A DNA stretch of 64,000 nucleotides from Dugong dugon. Lineage: Eukaryota; Chordata; Mammalia; Sirenia; Dugongidae. The notes below the pieces were generated by a model. The model saw only the letters and a list, made by a program, of their open reading frames with translations, had not been told where the DNA came from and did no database searches. The position numbers and the translations under genes are program-made. The first letter of the stretch is position 1. Each line of letters opens with the position of its first letter. The stretch covers positions 56,277,447-56,341,446 of the forward strand of contig CM057477.1 of the NCBI GenBank assembly GCA_030035585.1, given 5' to 3'. Positions 58,911-64,000 of this stretch are shown here, in pieces.

Positions 58911-59381
58911 TTGAAGTGTTGGGGCAGTGTTCTCCAGGAGGCTGTTTATGTTCTAAACCAGTGTCCAATATATGGTGTTTTTTGTCCCATATCCAGGAAT
59001 CATGGATCCAGGAATCAAGGGGTGGAAATGGGAGTGGCATCATTCACTATTACCCCTAGTGACTCACTCATAGAATTTTTGCTTCCTGTCCCCACTACCC
59101 TATGCTCTGCAGGTCTAGAGGTCTTTGTTCCAAAGGGAGGAATGGTCCCACATGGAGACACATCACTGATTCCATTGAACTGGAAGATAAGGATGACACT
59201 TGGCCACTCTGGGCTCTTTATAACTCTGGATCAACAGGCAAAGAAGGAAGTTACCATATTGGCTGTTGTGTTTGATCCTGATTACCAAGAAAAAATCAGA
59301 TTGATATTATATAATGGAGGCCAAGAAGAGTATACCTTAGGGGGTCTCTTAGTGTACTACCATGCCCTCAGATTAAAGTAA
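58911..59381 (+). pseudogene. ERVL pol: integrase C-terminus and dUTPase, one open frame
   Basis: 156 codons without a stop. Residues 1-45 are the integrase C-terminal region (VYVLNQCPIYGVFCPIS). Residues from about 50 are a dUTPase: a motif like SAGLEVFV (motif 1, with Glu where Asp is usual), NWKIRMTLGHSGLF (motif 2 area) and VVFDPDYQEKI (motif 3 area). dUTPase removes dUTP so that it is not built into viral DNA. The trimeric fold and activity cannot be judged here. It is the longest surviving coding stretch of this ERV, but I see no proof of use by the host. Confidence 0.78.
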
Positions 59382-59788
59382 ACGGAAAACTACAGCAACT
59401 CACTTCCGACATGACTACTAATGGCCCAGACCTTTCAGAAATGAAGGTTTGGGTCACCCCACCGGGCAAAGAACCACAGCCAGCTGACGTGCTTGCTGAG
59501 GGCAAAGGGAGTGTGTATGTGTGCATCAAATATTTTTGTTTTCTTCACTTATAAGATGTAAACAGGGCTAGTGCATTTTTGGTTGCAAGTGTGTTGTATT
59601 GTTAGGTGCAAGTATGACTTTATAATTGTCTTTGTTCAGAGATTATGTATAGTTTAAGGAGATGGGTACAGGTGCCAAGTTGACAAAGAGTAGACTGTGC
59701 TTGTTAAGTTGTGCATCAGCTTGCCTGGGCCATGATTCTCAGTGGTTTGGCAGTTATGATGTAGTATGGCAGTCGTATAATGATGTAT

Positions 59789-59846
59789 GATGAGATCTGA
59801 TATAATGGGATGAAATCTGATATAACGATGAGATCTGATATAATGT
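59789..59846 (+). repeat. Three tandem ~20-bp units in the LTR
   Basis: Units of 20, 18 and 20 bp: gatgagatctgatataatgg, gatgaaatctgatataac, gatgagatctgatataatgt. Each carries agatctgata or aaatctgata, a GATA-type core. Confidence 0.85.
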
Positions 59847-60205
59847 GATCACCTTCATGAAGGGATTTGCTGTGAGTAGTCAATCAATTGAAAGGGAGTT
59901 TCCTTGGGTGTGTGGCCTGCATCCAACATAGATAGACTTTCTTGGAGGCTTGGAGGCTTTTACTTGCTCTGGATCCTGCAGCTGGCTCCTGTTCACCTGA
60001 CCTCTGGTTCTTGGGACTTGAGATAGCAGCTCACCTGCCAATCTTGGGATTTGTCAGCCTCTCTGGTCTGGATCTTGGGTTCATCAGCCCCTGCAGCTAC
60101 ATGAGTCGGCAGAAGCTTTCAGCTTGATCTATGGACTTGGAATTTTCCAGCCTCTACAACCATGTGAGCTATTGCCTTGATATAAATCTCTCTCTCTCTC
60201 TTTAT

Positions 60206-60227
60206 ACACACACACACACGCACGCGT

Positions 60228-60262
<35 letters not shown>
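60206..60262. repeat. (CA)n microsatellite with a CG patch
   Basis: CA repeats interrupted by cgcacgcgtgca, then about 14 more CA units and tatata. Confidence 0.85.
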
Positions 60263-60264
<2 letters not shown>

Positions 60265-60311
60265 GACACTTCACTGGTTTTGCTTCTCTAGAGAACCCAA
60301 CCTAAGTCACA

Positions 60312-61070
60312 TTAAAAGGTATTTTTCTCCCTTGGAAAATTACAAATTAAAATAAATTCAGATGGAAACATCACAATCTCTAAATTAGTTAAACTGGCTC
60401 AATTTTCAGATAAGAAAGTAACTAAGAGTAGATTTTCTGTTTTCTACACATGTTGCAATGTAAATAATCATTTTTGTTAATTTCCATGTTAATCAGATTG
60501 TTAAATGTTCATTTAATGTGTCTCATTATTTAATTAAAGGAATTCTCAAGTATTTCTTTATTAGTACATGTGCTATTATGTATGGCATCAATGAATATAA
60601 TCATTGCCACAATATAATGCCATACCAAGCTTGTTTGAAAACATGTTTGTCAACAACAAGAGAGAATATTATGAAAGATTCTTACCAGCAACTATCAATG
60701 TAGAAATAAAAACAGCAGCTTTTATGACTAACATATACTAGTAATGTGTTTCATTTTGCCTTTGTCAAAATGCTATGTATCATCTTCCAATACATATCAA
60801 TACATATTTTTCTGATACTGTGGATCAGAAACATGACTTAGAGTATAATTTTGTTTTTCCAACACACACACCATTTTTTAAAAGAAAATTGAAGTCTTTT
60901 TAACACGATTTATTCTTTCTTTGGCCTAATCTGTGTCTCAATAATGGGTTAATTATTGGTGGGAAAAATGCCTTCCTTAACTCCAAATGCAATCTTACCT
61001 GCTTTCATTCTGCACTTCACTCATATTTACTAATTCATCAGATATTTATTGAGTCCTGCCAGTGACTTCC
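60312..61070. other. AT-rich, no feature recognised
   Basis: No gene. It contains one copy of a 35-bp word repeated at 62885 (see findings). Confidence 0.45.
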
Positions 61071-61705
61071 GGTTGTTGTTTTTGTTGTTAGGTGCCATTG
61101 AGTCAGTTCCTGACTCATAGTGACCCTGTGTACAACAGAATGAAACACTGCCTGGTCCGGCACCATCTTTACAATCCTTGTTATGCTTGAGCCCATTGTT
61201 GCGGCTACTTTGTCAATCCATCTCATTGAGGGTCTTCCTCTTTTTTACCGAACTTCTACTTTACCAAGCATGATGTCTTTCTCCAGGGACAGGGCCCTCC
61301 TGATAACATATCCAAAGTACATGAGTCGAAGTCTCACCATCCTTGTTTCTAAGGAGCATTCTGGCTGTACTTCTTCCAAGACAGAGTTGTTAGTTCTGGT
61401 ATTTCATGGTATATTCAATATTCTTCACCAACAACATAATTCAGAGGCATAAGTTCTCCTTCAGTACTCCTTAGCCATTGTCAACCTTTCACATGCATAT
61501 GAGATGACTGAAAATACCATGGTTTGGATCAGGCATATCTTAGTCCCCAAAGTGACATCTTTGCTTTTTAACACTTTACAGAGGTCTTTTTCAGCAGACT
61601 TGCCTGATGCAATACATCATTTGATTTCTTAACTGCAGTTTCCATGGGCATTGATTATGGATCCAAGTAAAATGAAATCCTTGACAATTTTAATCTTTTT
61701 TCAGG
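61071..61705 (-). mobile_element. RTE LINE 3' end, 5'-truncated
   Basis: ggttgttgtttttgttgtta, gtgccattgagtcagttcct, ctgactcatagtgaccctgt, aagcatgatgtctttctcca, ccatggtttggatcaggca, ending near ttgacaattttaatctt. About 635 bases on the minus strand; short frames inside it are broken RT C-terminus. Confidence 0.85.
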
Positions 61706-61879
61706 TTAGGGAAATAAAAATGAACGATAGATGTCTTATGGAATGTACGTAAAATTAATCTTTTACATAAGTATATTTATTTACTAAAGAAATGCTAAAT
61801 AAATGGTGCTGAAAATAGGAAATAGAGTTGTTCAAAGAAGAAATCACTTTTGTCTACTGGGCAGGGCCACAGGGATATA

Positions 61880-62084
61880 AAAAAACAAAACTCATTCTTG
61901 GCAAGTCAATTCTGACTAATGGTGGCCCCAGGTGTTACAGAGGAGAACTACTCCATAGGGTTTTCTTGGGTATAATCTTTACAAAAACAGATCATCAGAC
62001 CTTTCTTCCATGACACCACAGGGGGTTTGAACCACCAACCTTTAAGTTAGAAGTTGAGGGCAAACTGTACCACCTAAGGATCTT
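61880..62084 (-). mobile_element. AfroSINE, long variant, perfect 12-bp target duplication
   Basis: Flanked by cacagggatata at 61868-61879 and 62085-62096. Minus strand: aaacaaaactcattcttggc, gtcaattctgactaatggtg, agatcatcagacctttcttc, ggggtttgaaccaccaacct and head. The open frame at 61828-62013 is made from flank plus the SINE. Confidence 0.9.
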
Positions 62085-62096
62085 CACAGGGATATA

Positions 62097-62387
62097 GAGA
62101 AAGGCTTACACTCTTCCTAGAATTTTCCTTTGGAATGATGCCTAACATACAATTTGTGCTCTGAGTGTTTTTCTTCTGTAGGAATTGGTACACTTCCTTG
62201 TAAGATTTTTATTTTAAAAATGCTCATAACTATAATTTAAGTGAGGGAACTCAAAGAACTGAGAAGAATGCATTCACTTAAAATCACTTTCAATAAGCCA
62301 AATAAAACACAGAGGATCATTCTAGGAGATCCCTAGCTTCCTTATATACACAAATTCATCACTTTGGGAAATTATTAGAACCTAATG
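62097..62387. other. No feature recognised
   Basis: AT-rich sequence with no named repeat. Confidence 0.4.
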
Positions 62388-62464
62388 TGGGGCAGTTCCA
62401 CTCCATTGCATGGAGTTACTATGAGTCAAAAATCTACTCCATGGCACTTAACAACAACAACAAC
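62388..62464 (+). mobile_element. AfroSINE/RTE-type tail fragment
   Basis: ggggcagttccactccattg, catggagttactatgagtca, cacttaacaacaacaacaac. It has the SINE's ggggcagtt box, the shared tail and an RTE-like (AAC)n end. Confidence 0.65.
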
Positions 62465-63091
62465 TTGAAATCTGATAGGAAAAAGCATCAATTCCCAGTG
62501 TAACATCACTTTGTGTTTTCTTTCTCAGCTCCTAGATTTAATTACTCCTCAGCTAATATTTGAATCTGACATTTTAGCCTAAATATTCTATATATTTTTG
62601 TGACTACTCCTAACTCTTTTAGATATGAAAATTCTTCCTCATCTATTTAAAAGGACTTTTAAAATAAGGACCAGCTCTCATTCCTTTTTAATTCCTCAGA
62701 AGAAAAGAAAAATGACACCTGCTATGCCCTCAATAAAATGTTTCATTTTCTTAATTAATACATTTGTATGGAAGCCAGAGAAAGTGCGCTTCTCCTTACT
62801 CTAATAAGTATCTTAATTTTTTTAACAACAAAGAAAAATCTTGCACCAAGTATCAACAAACTATCTTTTCATAACTAATGTTTAACCATTTTTTAAAAGA
62901 ACATTGAAGTCTTTTTAACAACAACAAAAAAAAGTTTTATCCCTGCATCATCAGCTGTCTCTTCTTCCTGTGGAGTATACTCCACTAAAGTCACTAACAT
63001 GCTCTGATTTCTCCAAAATATTCAGATCTTTCTTTGATGTTTAAACAAGGATGAAATTGAATATAAGTTTTGAGGAATATCCCCCACCCTA
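62465..63091. other. AT-rich, no gene seen
   Basis: Contains the second copy of the 35-bp word (62885-62919). Confidence 0.45.
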
Positions 63092-63298
63092 GGAATCCCA
63101 GGGTAGCACAAAGAGTTAAGCACTCCACTACTATCCAAAAAGTTGGTAGTTTGAACTTACCCAGTGGTACCTTGGAAGAAAGGCATAGTGATCTACTTCC
63201 AAAAGGTCATAGCCACTGAAAAGCCTGTAGAGCACAGTTCTACTCTGTCATACACAGGATGTTCATGAGCTGGAATTGACTGCATGGTAACTAGTTTG
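63092..63298 (+). mobile_element. AfroSINE, long variant
   Basis: Head ggaatcccagggtagcacaa, gagttaagcactccactact, insert ttacccagtggtaccttgga and gtgatctacttccaaaaggt, aaagcctgtagagcacag, tail ttcatgagctggaattgact. Confidence 0.85.
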
Positions 63299-64000
63299 TC
63301 TTAGCTATATTTTTTTTTCCTTAAAATATTTGAGGCAGGCTGTACATAAATATTAACATATCTTCTTTGGCACACTTCCAGTAGTCCTACTTCAGTGTAA
63401 CTAAAATCAAGCATGTGCTGTAATTTCAATCCTATAGCCTTGATCTACTAGCTTTGTAATCCTCAGTCCATGGGCTATCTTCAGGGAACTTTAATGTCTC
63501 AGAGAGTTATGTTATCTCATCGTTTTCCTCAGTACCAATTTTTATCATAGGAAGCATGTGTTTCACTAATCTCCTCTTGAGAGAATCTGTGCATCTGACT
63601 TGCCTTTAGGGATAATGTTTGCTTACTGCTTAGAAAGCATGGCAAGATCCAAACAGTTCTTCAGTCTTCCTAATTAAAAGTAAAAGCCACCTTACTTTTA
63701 ATACCTTGCTGTCTTCCTAAGGGAAATGTATGTTGTCTTTAAATCGAAACTTCCTAGGATGCTTGGCTAGACATTAGTGAAAACTGCATGTGATTCTGTA
63801 TTATGAGGACTGTGTCTTAAGACAAACTTCTAGCTGGGTTGTTTTTCCTTTTAAATCAGTTAAATATAGTCGCCTTTGTGTTTCTGACTTTTTGAGTCTT
63901 CAAAGACTATAATTTGGAGTTTCAGATAAGCTTTTAATGTGTTTAATTTAGTTAGTAGTCTAAATTTCTGTTGGATTCTTCAATAACAATGCAGTGATGG
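63299..64000. other. No feature recognised
   Basis: Mixed, probably single-copy sequence without a supported gene. Confidence 0.45.

Larger units (their letters stand above)
57110..59690 (+). mobile_element. ERVL-type endogenous retrovirus, pol 3' half, truncated
   Basis: The internal region of a class III (ERVL) element from late reverse transcriptase through RNase H, integrase and dUTPase, followed by non-coding sequence and a 3' LTR (59696). The dUTPase after integrase is diagnostic of ERVL. No gag, no env and no 5' LTR; the left edge abuts an old L1. Coding parts lie in at least two frames with stops, so it is a fossil. Confidence 0.85.
59696..60311 (+). mobile_element. 3' LTR of the ERVL element
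   Basis: From tgtgcttgttaagttgtgca to gagaacccaacctaagtcaca, whose ending is typical of ERVL/MLT2-like LTRs. Includes ggccatgattctcagtggtt, a 20-bp tandem array (59789-59846), a CT run near 60188 and a CA microsatellite. The start is uncertain by some tens of bases. Confidence 0.7.

Noticed and set aside
57147-59381. Possibility that the ERVL pol region is an active provirus or a domesticated gene
   Set aside because: No gag, env or 5' LTR, at least two frame changes, and stops in RNase H and integrase. Only the dUTPase part is open, and no host promoter or splice context is visible.
56567-60262. CRISPR-like or satellite arrays among the short repeats
   Set aside because: The repeats are CA/TA microsatellites and a three-unit LTR array. 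There are no regular spacers, and the sequence is mammalian.
1-64000. Exons of a host gene hidden among repeats
   Set aside because: No open stretch outside repeats shows a recognisable domain, and no pair of splice-like sites frames a convincing exon by eye. A long intron or intergenic desert cannot be told apart without transcripts or conservation data.

Overview
The window is nuclear DNA of a placental mammal, and within mammals it points to an afrotherian, probably an elephant or close relative. The main evidence is a tRNA-derived SINE seen about 17 times in both orientations. Its head reads like a tRNA pseudo-gene (tggt.gc..gtggttaag..., ggtcggcagttcgaa-like) and its tail reads gggtc.ctatgagtcgga.tcgactcgacggca-like, which is the AfroSINE layout. 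It occurs together with an RTE-type LINE ending in (AAC)n and with L1s whose 3' UTR differs from primate and rodent types. No host protein-coding gene, rRNA, tRNA, CRISPR or bacterial signal is visible. The window is a gene desert made of nested transposable elements and short stretches of AT-rich, apparently single-copy DNA.

Layout. 0-6.7 kb: a solo ERVL/MaLR-like LTR, old MIR copies, three AfroSINEs and a 0.9 kb LTR-like element (copy A). 6.8-19.25 kb: one ancient plus-strand L1 split by a Tigger1 DNA transposon, a 2.3 kb RTE, two AfroSINEs and a full-length (about 7.2 kb) minus-strand L1, which itself carries an LTR. 19.25-23.6 kb: LTR, MIR, AfroSINE and L2 remnants. 23.7-26.8 kb: an RTE LINE whose 5' third is inverted, inserted in an L2-like repeat. 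27-32 kb: low repeat density, a hAT remnant, LTR copy B and an L2-like stretch. 32.28-34.19 kb: an unusual L1-derived unit in which a 5' UTR with two promoter monomers is joined straight to a 3' UTR with no ORFs, flanked by a target-site duplication. 35.3-36.5 kb: LTR copy C and a perfect 98-bp tandem duplication. 36.7-46.3 kb: three generations of minus-strand L1. 46.7-51.5 kb: a second head-to-head RTE arrangement followed by an L1 3' end. 52.5-57.1 kb: RTE fragments, MIRs, an AfroSINE and an old L1. 57.1-60.3 kb: a broken ERVL provirus fragment (RT/RNase H, integrase, dUTPase) with its 3' LTR. 60.3-64 kb: AT-rich DNA with an RTE 3' end and AfroSINEs.

How the parts relate. RTE supplied an endonuclease/reverse transcriptase, and its 3' tail is shared with AfroSINE, a LINE-SINE partnership visible directly here. 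L1 supplied the machinery for the ORF-less L1 unit and other poly(A)-tailed insertions. All coding remnants (RTE ORF, L1 ORF1/ORF2, ERVL pol) carry stops and frameshifts, so nothing autonomous is expected to be active. Repeat family names were assigned by reading and recall, with no database search; boundaries are usually good to about 5-30 bases unless a target-site duplication fixes them.
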